DNA of 64,000 nt, from assembly GCF_020740795.1 (NCBI RefSeq), contig NC_067282.1:173940274-174004273 (forward strand). Direction: 5' to 3'. Both the position numbers and the translations under genes were made by a program. The DNA comes from Apus apus. Taxonomy: Eukaryota > Chordata > Aves > Apodiformes > Apodidae. The notes under the pieces were generated by a model. That model was not told where the DNA came from. It saw only the letters and a list, made by a program, of their open reading frames with translations, and made no database searches. Positions 1 to 13,189 of this stretch are shown here, in pieces. Within the stretch, counting starts at the first letter, position 1; each line of letters opens with the position of its first letter.

Positions 1-3000
1 TGCTGTCTTGGCAGTGGCCATTCAAAATGTAATGGCAAATTACACCTGCCTGATTCAAGCCTGTAGCACCAGTTCTATTGCATTGCACACAACCAATTTT
101 AATAATCCAAATTAATCTTAATGAATAGGGGAAGCTGTGGCAGCATCATGAAAAGTACAAGGCTTTCTTTACATCTGAGATTTGGATTTCTCAGAATTCA
201 CAAATCTTAATTTCATAGCTATATATTAAGGTCAAACCAGCAAAGGGATTAAGTTAATCTAACTTCTACTTCAACACACAGAAAAAAGGCTCCCATCATC
301 ATCCCATCAAATAATTTGATTTTATAAATCATATATAAGATGAACATTTATGAATCGAGAAAAATTAATCAAGTCATTATCATTCCATTAAGTCTACAAA
401 GTTTAGATGTGGCAGGAAAGTGAGCTAATTTAAAATTATTGTTTGGGTCAGCATATCTATTTACAGTGTTCAATTACAGGATCATATCATTTTTCACAGC
501 CTTCTTTATATTGGCAACCTATAAAAGAGCTTCTTCAAATGGAACCATTGTTCTGCTGCATGCTCTAAGAATAGCATAGACTACTTATGAGGCCTCAGCT
601 CCAGAGCTGTGCAAAGACCTGCCTTGATAAATTCAGAAGTTTCCTATTGCATCAAAGTTCCTTCCTCCTTTCTCTTCCCAGTCTCTCTTACCCAAATATA
701 CCAGACTACATTTGCACTGAGCACCCTGCCCACCCCCACAAAGATTAGGTGCTGATCTTCTGTCTTTTCTTTCTTAGGACAGACAACTGCATTTTATTAT
801 TTCCAAATTTTAAAGGTTGTTCTTATTTTAAAACATATTTAAAAGAGCCTGTCACACAACAGGAGAACTAGGTGTTATTTACCAGTCAATATTTTCACTT
901 GCTTGCTGAGAGATGATGATAGAAAGCTTCTCAGGGCCCTTACCCAGCTCTGAACCTCTCCTCTGTTCATCACCAGACGTTGGTTTATCCATAACAGAGC
1001 AGTGGCACTTCAGTCCCCAGTCTATAACTGTAAAACCATTGTAAACTCTTCTCAAAAACTCAATTTAGGATACATTATGCTTTCTTGCAAAAGTAAAAAT
1101 ATTGTGGTCAATAGTATGAAGTTCTTTAAAGGAGCTACAAAGCTTTGTTTTGCTTTTAGCTGGTGAGAGGAGAGAACAAAAAAAAGTTTCTTATTTTCTG
1201 GTGGGTTAAAGAAACTGTAAAAAACATCAGTGTTGGTGATGTTTGATAATACATTTGATAATATGGAGGGTGGGTAACAAAAATAAAACATTAACTGGCA
1301 GAAAAAAATATCCTGTCTTTAAACTCAGGATGGGCAATTTTAAACAGCAAAGAAATTAAGAGTCCTCAACTGACATATTTATGATAAAGCAAAAGGTGGG
1401 GATTTGCCACCAAATTGAAGTTCTCAAAAATATTACATAGATACAGTGTGATGACAGTTTATGATCCCTTTTGTCTATTTTAACAAGCTGCCAACACCAT
1501 TTTGAATATGCACACTTGTGCCTTCTCTCCACCTCCTTTTTGGGGGAAGGGAGCAGTAGGATGGAGGTAACAAGACAGATCCTCCCCGGTCAGTACAATT
1601 CGACCAAAAGGGGATAATTCTAAACAACGGAATGGTTCCCATAGAGTGAAAATAACTTTTTTCAGAGGCATTGTCCCCCTGGACCAAATGACCTGGCAGG
1701 ATTCCTGGCATGCCTTGCCAAAGCCATGGCAAGGGAGAAACAAGGAGATAACAGAGGAAGTAAAAAGTTATGACAGGAGCAGCAAGTCCTTTTTATTCCT
1801 GTCAGAGATTTGCAATATCCTCCCAAATCAGGGGCTCAGTGAAGGAAAAGAGAAAAATATAGCTCATCCAGCTCAGACTCCAAGGGTGTCCCAAGAGCAC
1901 ACTGACCTCCAGAGACAAGAGGTGCTTCAGCAAGTCAGCTTCGTTCTCTGCCTGTAAAGGCCTGTGCTTAAACCCTGAACAACTGTGGGATAAAAACCAC
2001 TTGTGCAAGGCTTTTAGGATCTGTAAGAGTTTTCTAATTCTCCTCAAAAACCTAAATAAATTAAATGTAAGGGGGAGGGCAGTGCAATTCCCAAGCATAA
2101 CCGCAGGCAACATCAGATCAGTGCTTACATCGAAAGTCAAGAACAGACACCAGGGAAACCAAGCCAGGGAGTCACCAAGATGCCAGATGTCATCACAGCG
2201 ACTGACCAAAAGTTATGTGAGAGTATTTTTCACAGATTTGAAGATATTTTCAAAACTCTGCAGACTGTTTCCTTGCAATTTCTTCTAATCTAACTCATTC
2301 TGCATCCCAAACACGCAGACTGGGAATGCAGCAGTCTGGCACAAGCTGCTCATGAAAGGGAAGAGGACCCAGCTGCTATTTATACATGTTACATACTACT
2401 ATCCACTCTCTCTTAGCAAGTGACTTCAGACTGTGGCATTGGCAAATATTTGAGTAACAGACCCTTACTTCAGTTTCAGAAATTCTATCAGCACACCCAC
2501 TGAAGAAACAGCTTCTAGAAAAGCTGCATGTAAGCTTACAGAGCTAGATTTTAAAACAGTATTAGTTTTGGCCTGTCTCTGGTCCCTCTGGAATTGTTTT
2601 GGCCAGCACTCTCAGTTTCTGAGAATCTCACAGATAGTGTTGCAACAGGGTGATTTCTTCAAGCACACACTCTGATGCAGAGTGGGACATTTCTGGCATC
2701 TTTAAAGAGCCTGACTTCTCTGGAACTGGAGAGACCATGAAAAACAGAAAAATACAGGCAGTGTAGCCATATTTCAGTAGATTCCCCCTTCAAGTCACAC
2801 TGAGTTGTGTGAAATCTTTACATTGGATTGAAGAGAATTTTCTGAATAAATAAATGAATTAAACTTGGCTCATAGAGCAGAGACCACTTAAAAGTATAAA
2901 GTAATACAAAATCCTTTCATTACTCGTTACAGAGCTTATCACTTTATCCAGGCATTCCCCTTCTATATACTTGAAAATTCTACATGCATGAATAATACTA

Positions 3001-3427
3001 GACCATTATTTAAACAAATATGCTGTCTGTGTCCTCAAGCAGTGCTGGTTTTCTGTGTAGCAGACAGCACTAAGAAGAAATAAGGTAAAAGAACATCTAG
3101 GAAAGTATAAAGAAAAGGAGAAAGAAAGAGGGCTCAAGATACTGCTTCAGCTGAGGTCTCTGAAGCAAGTGATGAAATGCCTAGCAAATGTGAAGTAAAC
3201 CCTGGCATTCAGAAAGGAGTTAATCCTGGGGTTTGAGTGCACTGAAAAACTCAGGTTATGTCACTGAGGAGTGTATTTTGCCTTTACTATTAGCAGCATC
3301 TCTGGATCATTTGGCCTTTTCATTGACTTGTGCCAGGTTTTAATTACAGTTGCTGTACTAGGCTATATGCAAAATATAACATGCAAACACGTTACCTGGC
3401 AAAGCTAAAATATAGGTGAGTAGCATC
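1..3427. other. Intergenic AT-rich DNA, no gene seen
   Basis: No reading frame here has recognisable protein similarity, splice-site-flanked exons or codon bias. The longest frames (103 codons on + at 1646-1957 and 135 codons on - at 1802-2209) overlap each other and look like chance. A short 12-bp duplication (TTTGATAATA repeated) lies near 1241-1263. The 9-mer ATTGCATCA, an amino-acid-response-type site on the minus strand, occurs at 646-654 but has no promoter context. Confidence 0.6.
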
Positions 3428-3515
3428 TGTCCCACTTGGGCAAGAGAATCACTGAGCAGAAGGAAGAAGCAATTTGCTGAGAGTGGCAGAGCCAAGCTTA
3501 GAAGCCAGACACGCA
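3428..3515 (-). repeat. MIR-like SINE remnant
   Basis: Read on the + strand, this stretch has the order of landmarks found in the reverse complement of the MIR core and 3' part: a 'cacttgggcaaga' block (MIR: acttgcccaagg), then 'agtggcagagccaagctt', then 'agaagccagac'. The agreement with the MIR consensus as I remember it is partial, as expected for an ancient SINE in a bird. There is no coding content. It could also be the 3' end of an L2-type LINE, which shares this tail. Confidence 0.5.
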
Positions 3516-4264
3516 TCATCTTTAAGGAAAAAAGCTTTGGGATGGTGGCTACTCGCTGAATTCAGGGAAAGAAGAAAAGGACAAGAAAATCATTTGCATT
3601 AAAATGAAATGTAATATGTGATTCAACTACAAAAGCATCACCAACGCAAAATGCATCATGTAGCTCAGCACACTGAAAGGTAACAAGCAATAAACAGTGA
3701 TGCAAGAAATGATTACACTAAGTCATCTGCATAATGCAATAGATCACAGAATTTATTATCATTCCCCAAATAAACTGCAAAGCTGACTTCATTACTTACA
3801 CCTGTAGTATCATCAGTCTGTAAGTGCTCAGTGCTGGTAGAGAGAAGTTACAACCCACTACGAGCATGGCAGAAGCACAAGCCATCCTCTGGATACCTGT
3901 ACACTGGCATAGCCTTGCTCTGCTCCCACCAGCACCCTGTATAAATCCAGGAAAGGTCCAGGTGTTTTCTTCATGTTTCTGGCCAGTTTACAGTAGCTTC
4001 AGTACATCTTTAACATGGATGGCTGAACAGTATAGTGTCTGCTTTTTCTTCATAAGAACCAATTTTATACCCTCAAACAGCAGAGAAAATTTTGTTTGAT
4101 AAAGCAATTTATGAAAATAGCTTATCAATTTATAGCGATAAATAAGACTTGAAATGGCAATTGTTTAAAAATCACAATAATAAGAACAAGGCTGAATTAA
4201 AAAAAAAAAAAAGGGAAGAGGAAAAAATAAATTTGATGGATAAAGCCTTTACATGAAAGGCTAA
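3516..4264. other. Intergenic AT-rich DNA, nothing recognised
   Basis: No gene-like frame, RNA gene or known repeat is recognised. A 91-codon + frame at 3824-4099 has no family resemblance. A run of 14 A ends the stretch around 4199-4212. Confidence 0.5.
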
Positions 4265-4870
4265 ACAATACAGCACATAAATCATAAAGAAAGGTCCAGA
4301 AGAGACCTGAGAACTCAGGTAGTACATCCTTGCGCTTTAAGGACTGACTACACATCATTTCTGACAGATATTTCTCAAACTTGTTTTTAAAAGCTGCAGC
4401 ATCAACCTTCACTATTCTCAGGCAGCCACTTTCCACATTTCACTATCCTTTCCTTGAGAAAGTATTTCCTAATACCTTTTTCCACTGAAACTTCCTGCCT
4501 ACTCTTTTTTTAAGGTAAACTCATTAATTCTTGTCCTAGCAACAGTGGATGTATAACAATACCACATTGCAGTAACATTTTTCTTGTTTGATGATTATCA
4601 CCACATTTTCCTTCACTCCTCAGAGAAAAGTGAACAGCTTGCTTTCTGTGTCTTTACTTATATTTTAACTACACCTCCAATCATTGTCCTGGCCTAGGAA
4701 ACAGTGATCTCCAATTTATCTCTGTATTTTTTGTATGTCAAGTGTTTAACATTGCACACACTGCTCCAGCAGAGAGCTCAAGAGAAGGATCATCTCACCT
4801 CCGATGTCCACCCCTCCTCGGCCATGCTTTTGCTGCAACACTGCTTTTCCCCCTGCAGCTGGGCACAGAT
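4265..4870 (-). repeat. Ancient CR1 LINE 3' fragment
   Basis: The + strand reads as the reverse complement of a CR1-type LINE tail. Landmarks in order are 'ctgacagatatttctcaaac' followed by 'ttgtttttaaaagc' (CR1: ctgacaggtgtttgtctaacctgttcttaaaa), then 'gagaaagtatttcctaata' (CR1: agttaggaagtttttcctaat), 'attcttgtcctag' and 'ctccaatttatctctgtatt', and finally 'actgctccagcagag' and 'gaaggatcatctcacctc' (CR1: actccagctgag, gaagaattacttctc). The colinear order over about 600 bp makes the call fairly safe. The copy is highly diverged. The 79-codon minus-strand frame at 4197-4436 is only a relic or chance frame within it. CR1 elements move by target-primed reverse transcription and are usually 5'-truncated, as here. 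Confidence 0.72.
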
Positions 4871-7800
4871 TCTTAACAGGCATCTTACCTTTTAACTCAC
4901 CCAACAAGAGAACCATTCCAATAAAAAACACCACCTCCCTCTGCTGCTGCTTCCAAGAAGGGATTAATGGTTGTGGCCATCCTGAGCTACAGCAGCAGCA
5001 GAGAGATTTGAAGGCTTCACCAGCAGCTCTTCCACTAAACCACTAACTCCCCACACACTGCCAGTGCAGGAGACAGATTTTAAGCTTTGATTGAGGAATT
5101 TGCATGTGCCAGAATTACTGGGTTTATAAACATATCCAGAGTTGAGTGGCTGATGGTTTTCTGTTTAAAAAACACTGAGGGTGCAGCCTTCAGCCTGCGG
5201 CACAGGGCACTGCAGCTGAATGGCTCTGGGCAGGGCCAGGGGACAGCCTCATGGTGGTACAACACATATACAACCCCCACTGCAGTTACCCCTTTTCGGT
5301 ACTCCTTCTGGCTGCCCAGTTAACCAAGGAAAAGTATCACTAACATGCACGCACAGTGTAAGAAGCACCTATGTCACTGAAATTTAATTACTATCCACAC
5401 ACAAAAATAATGTTTAAAAATCAGAAGGAAAGGGAAAAAAAAGGTGTTTCATATACAAGGCAAATTATGATACCCTCCCTGTAGTTGTGATGGAATAGCT
5501 TATCAGCACTTGGTGTAACACCCAGGTGTGGAGAGCTCATTCTTTTACACAAGCTGAAGTTTTAGCATTAAAAAAAATGGCTTATAACTCTTTACTCCAT
5601 CTCTCTGCAAGGAGTTGAATTGTGTTTCTGCTTTTGTTACAAACAAAGGGACCAGTTCATAAATATTTTCCATATTAGATCTCTAGTGAAACCAGAAGAA
5701 AAGCTACCACTATTGTGCAAATTATAAACCCTGTCAGTCTTCAGACATGCAAAGCCTCCAAGGAATCCATCTCATAGAGACAGTAAGGTCTGGGTCTCTG
5801 CTGCACCCATTATCTCAGCCATTACAAAAAGGTAACCTCACCACATAACATTTGAGAACCAAAAGCACATATTTCACTGACATTTTCCCCCCATACTTTT
5901 ATCTAGCACTCATCACTAAAAATCTTAGCCACTGTCACAGAGTTTTTATTTCCAGAGTCCTTCACAGGTATTAGCAATGGTGGTGGAGGCTGAGGTAAGG
6001 AAGGAAAACAAAGCAGATCTGCAGAAGTGAGGAGAGCTCCCACTCAGAAGCCTTTCATCTATCATGTGATACTTTCTGGTTAAGTGATCACCTCTGATTT
6101 GTTGAATCAGAGTTTTAATCATGTACTTGGCATCAAGCAAAGGAACTACCAGCAATATTAACAGGATTATCCAGGATTGGGGGTGGAAGTCCCCATTATT
6201 TAGAGCAATAGTTAGACAGTATTGCCACATGATCCCCTCACTCAGACTCTTTGAAGTGTTATGAAAACATTTTTAAAGCAATATTTGCCACAGGGTAGTC
6301 ACTCATGTTGTATCTGTCTTACCCCTCCTCTTTTCATCTGTGAGCACCTCATTACCAGTGCATAATACTGATGCTGTAATACCACTTTCCCTTGGGAACA
6401 AAATAATAATTGTCTGTGTCATTCAAGAAGGATCTTGCTTGGGCCTTTATGAGCAGGAGCTCACAGATATAAAGTATGTCGGACAAAAAAAAAAACACCA
6501 CATTTTATTTTATTCTGTTCTCAGTTCAGGAAATACAGGTACATTTGTTTCTAGTAAGAGGTTTTGAATACTCTTTTGTCTGCTCCAAGAGCAAACGGAT
6601 CTATCCATTAAGATAGAAAATAAACTAAAGATGCTGGTAAATGCAACAGGAGTGCTCTTGCTATTAATATTTTTTATATTTGTCTCTAGCTTATGATAGC
6701 CATTTCTGTCATTAGGTTCATTATTCAGATCTGAACTTTCTCTTCCCTAGAATATGACTTACTAGGACTCACACTGTAATGCTTGTAATCAGAAAATTAC
6801 CTGCTCAAACCAGCTCAAGAAGACAAGGATAGGGTGAAAAAATCACAGGAGGGGCTGCAAGTGCCAGCAAATGTGCTGAAATCTTTGTATGCATCATACT
6901 TGTTTGCATTTTAGAGGAATTTCCTGAATAAATATTTCAGATTTGGACTTGGTAGATAATATCATTAGTGGAAAGGAGAAGAAAAAGCATGGCTAAGATA
7001 CACAGAGGTAAGGGATGAGCCTCAATCCAGTTCCATATAGGGAACTTTGATCCTTTGCCTGAAATACAACGGCTTCTCAACCCCCTTAAAGCAGACCCTT
7101 TTGTATTGCACCTTTCAACTGTGGAATATTAAAGTTGAATTCTTCCAGTCCTCACAAATTATTATAAAAATCTCCATCAAGACTATTTAGACCAAAAAAT
7201 AACACCTTTTCAGAAGCTAAACTGCAGTACCTGTGCTCAACCATTTGCAGGTTGCATGGCTGTGCTACAAATTCCCCATCAGCACAGCAGAACATCACTC
7301 AGCCTTGGCCACAACAGAGCATCTCTATTGCTCCATATTTAACTTTTAGGAAGGAAATCTCTGCTCCAAATCATATAATTCCTCTGGTTTTGTTTTGTTT
7401 TACTTTTGAGACTAATGAACTTCAGACAAATATAATGGCAACATCCAAATACTAACTTATCTTAAACTTACATTCAAAATGGAAATGTTCTTCCATGAGG
7501 GAATAGGACATTTCACATTGTTCTCTGCCCTGGCTTCATCTCCCAAAACATACACAAAACAGACACCAAAGGGCAGTGTCCAGCACATCCAGACCCTGCC
7601 TCCAGATAAAAGAGTGAAAGAAGGTCATCCCCTGAGCCAACTGAAGGAGGATAATGGCAGAGTGGAACAATCTGAACTGTAAGTATTTTTAAACTTCATC
7701 ATCAGGGGAGTTAAGACAGTGTAATTAATGCTAGCTGTTGTTAAGGTTAACTATAGTATCATGGGAAAAAAAGGGCTAAAGTCACATAATAATTACATGC

Positions 7801-8424
7801 ACTTTGATGTTTATTAAGAACAGCTACCCTTGTAAAATTATAATGCTGCATTCACAGATTACAGCTTAAATTCCATCAGCAGTTTTGTCATGATGTTTAG
7901 TGAGATTAGTCATTTTGGTAATGAAAAATACACAGGGATTCTAAAGTCCTTTTGAAAAATGTTTTATGTACAAACTTTTTAACTTGCAACTGTGTGACTG
8001 AGTTGATGTTATATGTAAGTATTAAATCTATCCCCAACATGACCCTCGCTCTTGTGTACAGTTGCATGTACATGCACATTTTAGCTTTTGACAGATAAGT
8101 GTACTTCTATTTTATATAAGGCTCTGTGCTTACAGGAGATTAAAATCCCACTTGAAAATGACAGCAAGTATTAAAAAGGATTTTGTCCACCGTGGCTGGA
8201 CTTGGCAAATTCTCAGAGGGGCTCATATTGTGCGAGTGTGAGAGAGAAAACAAAGAGGGAGATGCATGAAGTAAAGGCATCCTGCCATAGGTTCTTATCA
8301 ATACAAAGATAAATCTAGAGAAGTGGGCAAAAATAACTGTTCCTTCAGTCTGCTTTTCCAGAAACTACAACAACTAGGTAACTTAGTTATGCTCAGTACA
8401 TGCTAACCCCTGCTGTCACCATGA
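4871..8424. other. Intergenic AT-rich DNA, no gene seen
   Basis: Frames of 60-95 codons overlap on both strands (for example 5946-6230 minus and 7252-7455 plus), but none shows recognisable domains or flanking splice signals. Poly-A runs occur near 5436 and 6485. Nothing else is recognised. Confidence 0.55.
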
Positions 8425-8545
8425 GCAAGTGTTTTCCAAGCCTTTGAATATTCATTACACAACATCCTGGGGAGGCAGCAATTGTTTTTATTATTCTTTT
8501 CTGGATGGAGACTGAAGCAAAGCAAAAGAAAGGGGCTAATCTGAA
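8425..8545 (-). repeat. MIR/L2-type 3' fragment
   Basis: The + strand shows the order typical of reverse-strand MIR or an L2 tail: 'gtgttttccaagcctttgaa', 'attcattacacaacatcctg', 'gggaggcagcaattg', 'tttattattcttttctggat', then 'ggagactgaagc'. The remembered consensus runs through 'agcactttacatgtattaac', 'tcatttaatcctcacaacaa', 'ccctatgaggtaggtactat', 'tattatccccattttacaga' and 'tgaggaaactgaggc'. The agreement is diverged but colinear over about 100 bp. A short (AATA)n run (8546-8563) follows. Confidence 0.55.
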
Positions 8546-9439
8546 TGAATAAATAAATAAATAGGCACTTAGAGCAATTTAGGAAAAATTTGGGTATGCA
8601 AGTTCAAGCAAGTGATCCACAGGATCTCCACCCATCTGCCTAGGCTGTAGGATGTCCAAGTTCTCATCATTCAAATGAGGCTCAGGCTCTTGCACATTTT
8701 CTGAGCACCTCCAAACTCTGCCTGCAGACTAGGTTGAGCTTCGCCCAAACCATGGCAGTTGTGAGCACAGAATGGGACACCAAGTTCAACCACCTTCCCC
8801 ATTCTTGTCAGGTACATAGACCCAGCACTCTCACTGTCACCTCCTGCCTTAGAAATAGGACTACTGGGAAGAGAAAGCCAGAGAATTCTCACTTTTGAGC
8901 TGAGCTGCTCTATAGAAAGGAGGAATACAATATTCAGACTAAGAGCAAGGCCAAAGAGGGCAGCTTCCCAGTCCTGAGTCCTGGATTCATTCTTCCATAC
9001 GCTGTTCTGGTTAATACAAGATGAGTAAATGATAAATTTGAGAAACTTCATCTGAGATGAACAGTTAACTACACCACTCTGGATTGTTCTTCAGAGCTAG
9101 CTTATTTAAGCTGAGGGCAAGTATCTACACCAACTTCTGCTTGCAGCACAGTAATAATATTTAGAAAAGGTATGAATAGGAATGCATGGCTAAGGGTAGC
9201 TCTGGTAAAGTAGATAGAAGAAAATGGAAGGGTGGCTGGTATCCATACTATTCCCATTCTGAAGTTCACAGCTGTTGAGAAAATCATAGTATGTCAGGTA
9301 GCCAGAGATGCAGGGTAGTGCAGAATTACAAATAATTTTACTGCTTTGTAGATAATGCTGACAAGGAAAAACAGATGCTTTCTAGTCATTACAGGCAAAA
9401 CTTCTAAAAAACAGTACTAGAAAATGACAAAAAGAGGAT
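8546..9439. other. Intergenic, (AATA)n run then unique DNA
   Basis: The stretch begins with a short tetranucleotide run (about four AATA units). The rest is unrecognised unique DNA. The 126-codon minus frame at 8671-9051 has no known domain, no splice context and no strong start context, so it is taken as chance. Confidence 0.5.
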
Positions 9440-9690
9440 TTTACTTTTGGCTTTCACACTTGTTCACCATTAATTAATGGCAGTTTTATTGGTCACTTTA
9501 GTGGAGCAGGAAATCAGGCATCAAATCTGATTACATATCCAGCCTGGAATTAATTCCTCTGCAAGTCACAATAGACAGAACAATGGGGCAACACAAAGCA
9601 AATTATCTGTCATATCTCACCCATCACAGTGGAAATGTTATTGTTTAGAGCTGTCAGTTTGTAAGCATCACATTCAGGATACATCTTCAT
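9440..9690. promoter_or_regulatory. Candidate distal enhancer-like motif cluster
   Basis: Two perfect palindromes of homeodomain type lie 66 bp apart: CCATTAATTAATGG (9467-9480) and GGAATTAATTCC (9546-9557). They are followed by SOX-type motifs (ACAATAG near 9568, ACAATGG at 9580-9586, TTATTGTTTA at 9638-9647) and a MEIS/TGIF-type CTGTCAG (9651-9657). This is the density seen in conserved non-coding elements of gene deserts. No conservation data are available here, so the regulatory role is inference from motifs only. Confidence 0.25.
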
Positions 9691-10464
9691 TTTTAAAAAA
9701 ATCCCAATCTCAAAGGCCATCCAGCTGCAACAGCTATACTGACAGATGAGCACTGTTTACATTCCTCCAGTAGAATGAGATAACACAAGAATGTCAAAAA
9801 TTCAGTCAAATCTGCTTGAGAAAATTCTCTCTTTTACAAAACATCTGAATTCTGAGCAATGGGATTTTCCACAAGGGTAGAGTGTCGTTTTCCGATTTTC
9901 ACACTCTCAAGTGACCTATGGGCTTGTCTTGCTCAACTATAAACACATCAGTACGTTTTTTAAATTACAGCCTTCTAGCCAGTTACTTTGTTAATCTCTT
10001 ATTCAGTTTCCTGGGCAGCAACCCTGAAGAATAATAGTTGAGTTGGAAAAGCACTTCATTTTGACGTGAAAGACATGATTCTTTTTTAGCTGAATGAAGT
10101 TAGTACAGTAGTTTTCTCACAGCACAGTATCCTGCTTTTAAAAAAACACAGACATACACAACATTTTCCCCTTTACCTTCATATTTTCAACTTGTACTTC
10201 AAAACAATGTTCATATTATTTCACAATGTGTTGATATTCTGGTTTAAATCATAAATGTTTGGGAACAAAGAGTCCCAGCAAGAATGATACTCCAAAAGGC
10301 AACACTTACTTTCAATTTGTGATACAGCTTCAACAGAAGCATTTCTATATGACACATTTCTTTGCTATTTCATTATTATTTTTTTTAATGAGATAATATT
10401 AGAAGCTGGCAAAACAGAAAAAGGATGAATAATTATTCCTTTAGAATAATAAAATCTTACATAA
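9691..10464. other. Intergenic AT-rich DNA, nothing recognised
   Basis: No open reading frame above 60 codons is worth noting, and there is no recognised repeat or RNA gene. The stretch is A/T rich with scattered short homopolymers. Confidence 0.5.
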
Positions 10465-10512
10465 GAGGCAAATCCTGCCCTTGCTGCTTTGACTTCAATG
10501 GAAGTCATATCT
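10465..10512. repeat. Possible old palindromic MITE-like fragment
   Basis: The phrases 'gcaaatcctgcccttgctgc' and 'gacttcaatggaagtc' recall a family of old amniote palindromic repeats of the type aaatcctgc / gacttcaatgggagt. Only about 45 bp is recognisable, so the assignment is weak. Confidence 0.35.
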
Positions 10513-13189
10513 AGCATTTGATGTACACCCTATGCTTTGGGCAGAAGAGTCCAAAAATTGAAATGCACTATCCAAAACAATATTAAGGACTGCCTATCCC
10601 ACATCACAGATTAATATATACCAGCCTACACAAGAACAATTAAATCTAAATTCCTCAATGCAGATCAGATGGCACAGGAGATTACAGACATAATACAGGT
10701 CATTTCATCTCTACTTTAATGTTTTACGTACAGTCCAAGTACATACAGAACAAAAAAGTCAATAGCAGCAGGTATCTGCTGGTAGACAAAGGAGCTGATA
10801 TTAATCCAGCTCTTTCTGGACACATAGGTAAACTGGGGTGGAGGAGAGATGAGGAAGAGAAATGGCAGGGAAAGCTCCAGAAAATGTATACAGCTAGAAA
10901 CCTTCCAGCCTCTCTTAGAGAAACATGGTGCTGCCCCATCTCTTGATCCATAGTGACCAGGCAAAAGCTGGTGGGCAAAACACCACAGCAGCGCTTTACT
11001 AGACATTTCAGCCTCTGGTGCTTTAAGCTTTTTTTACAAGGCAGACTATCTTTAGAAAAGGATTTGAAAGTTACATAATAAATAGCTTTCCTATATTAGA
11101 AGGAAAGTAGAAATCATTCTGTTTAAGTAAGTGCACACATTGTTTGACAAGAAGACAGGCTTTCAGACACTTCATCAGGACTGTCATCACGTATCATGGC
11201 ACTGATTTACATTTAAAGGGAGAAAGGAAAGATTTTGCTCTCTAAATCTGGGTTCTACCATAAATAGGCGTGACTTAGGTGAGAGCCAGATTTCAACATT
11301 CATTGCTAGGCCAGCAAGTCACAGGCAAGAACAAAAGACATTTGACATGCTGGGGGAGACAGATACTCCTCGAGTAAGTCAGAATTAATAAGTGCTTCCT
11401 AAGAGACCCTCTTTCATGGGAATGTGGATGAACACTTTCAGGCTTCACTGATAATAAGGTAATGCACACACATACAGGAGCATATGGATACAACTAAAAG
11501 CAAGACAGCTCACTGACAGCTAATACCACTAAACCTAAAAATGAGAAAAGTTTATGGAAGAATGAGGGGCTCCATATTATAAGCTCATTTTCCTTTCTTC
11601 CACTTCCACTTTAAAAAATGTTAATAAAAATATTACTAGGTTGCTAGACTATCTTTAAATCTCAGAGATCAGACAAAGAACACAATCAATAGTTAATTTG
11701 CAAAGTATTCATTTTGCCTTTTTCTGGATAATAGCATCCAGATAATAAAAGCTAGAAAGCATAGCTATAAAGTGCAGACAGAACCAAAATTAGGAGCAGC
11801 AAGAATAGCAAAGAGTTAATATGAGTCAATAGCAACTTTTTGTTTCTATTTCAGGAATAATTATTTGAACTAAAAATTCAGATAACTTCTGAAATGTTAA
11901 AAGATCTGTTCAAGAACCTCAATAAAAATTAAGTCACCCTAATATACACAAAAAATTAATAAAATTACTCGACAAATAAGCAAAATGCTCTTTATTTGTT
12001 ACAAACGTTTAGGCAGTTCCATTTCAATTCTTAAACAAGAAAAACAGATCCAGAGCTTGGAGCAGAAGTTACAAATATGTTTCAGATTCCTTTAAGTGTT
12101 GCTGTTAAAGAGAGGATGCAGGAATATTATCACTGAAAAGCTAATGTTTGGTTTTAATTAGAATTTAGGTTGATGAAATGCATACAGGTAAATAACACAT
12201 AAGCTAAGTAAGATAAGCAAAAGTCATACATAAAAGATATTTATTGCTATATTCTTCATCCCTCCAGTTTAATGAATTGTTGGTCATGTTCCACAGAGGT
12301 GCAGAAGTTCTTCAGGGACACACCACAGTATACTGACACTTCTCATTAAATAATGTCATCAACTTCTGGGATATCTTTAAAGTAAGAAAAAACACCATTA
12401 TTTTTATACCTGGAACATGTTAGAAGAACAAACTATTCCTTCATTCCAGCCCAAGGGAAAACATTAAACATAATACATGTTGTAGTGGGTTCTGTTACGT
12501 TTTGTTACAAGCTAAATCAACTTTAAAACCACTGTTTAAACAATAGCTCAGTTGTCTTAGTATTAATCAGGCTTTTTCCTTTTAAAACAGATCTTATTCT
12601 ATTTTCTGTTTGTTTGCTCCTTTGCTATGATAGTAAACATCCGAGTCTCAATTCAGAACACTTTTCTTACTAATGTTATGATCTATAAACAAAGTTGGTG
12701 TTATACAAAATTTGTCAGACAGGAAGACTTGGTGGTTAAACAGGTTTTGCCTACCATATGCTTTGCTTGTTTTCATCAAAAGGAATCAGTTCTTTTGAGG
12801 CATTATTTTCTTTTTGCAGAACTGCGACATTCCTTAACACTTAGCATTGTAAGATTTTAAAGGATGAAATAGCACAATATGGAGATCTATAGGAAGACTG
12901 ACTGCACAATTCAGGTTTAATTTTCATCTATTTCTCTAATTATCCTTGGCTGAAATGCACCAGTCACTATTTTCAGCTGGTTTGGGTTCTCTCCGCAGCT
13001 GATCTAGTAGAGAAAGAGCACAAATGAGGAGCATGAGGAGACCAGACCCACTGCCTGCTCTACATGAAAGCACTTGCAAGCCATTTCTAGATTTTAGCCT
13101 TTTTCCTGCCTTGTGATCAGCAATCTTCTCCTGCACCAACTATTGGCATATTCTTTTTCTTGAAGACATCTGCAGAGGATAGCCACAAG
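10513..13189. other. Intergenic AT-rich DNA, no gene seen
   Basis: The frames at 10716-11006 (96 codons, minus) and 10719-10946 (plus) are mutual antisense shadows. Neither has recognisable domains or splice context. I see no recognised repeat and no RNA gene. Confidence 0.55.

Noticed and set aside
646..654. ATTGCATCA, an amino-acid-response-type 9-mer
   Set aside because: It lies in featureless AT-rich DNA about 57 kb from the gene, and one or so chance hit per window is expected.
1802..2209. 135-codon minus-strand frame
   Set aside because: It overlaps + frames, has no recognised domain, and shows no promoter or splice context.
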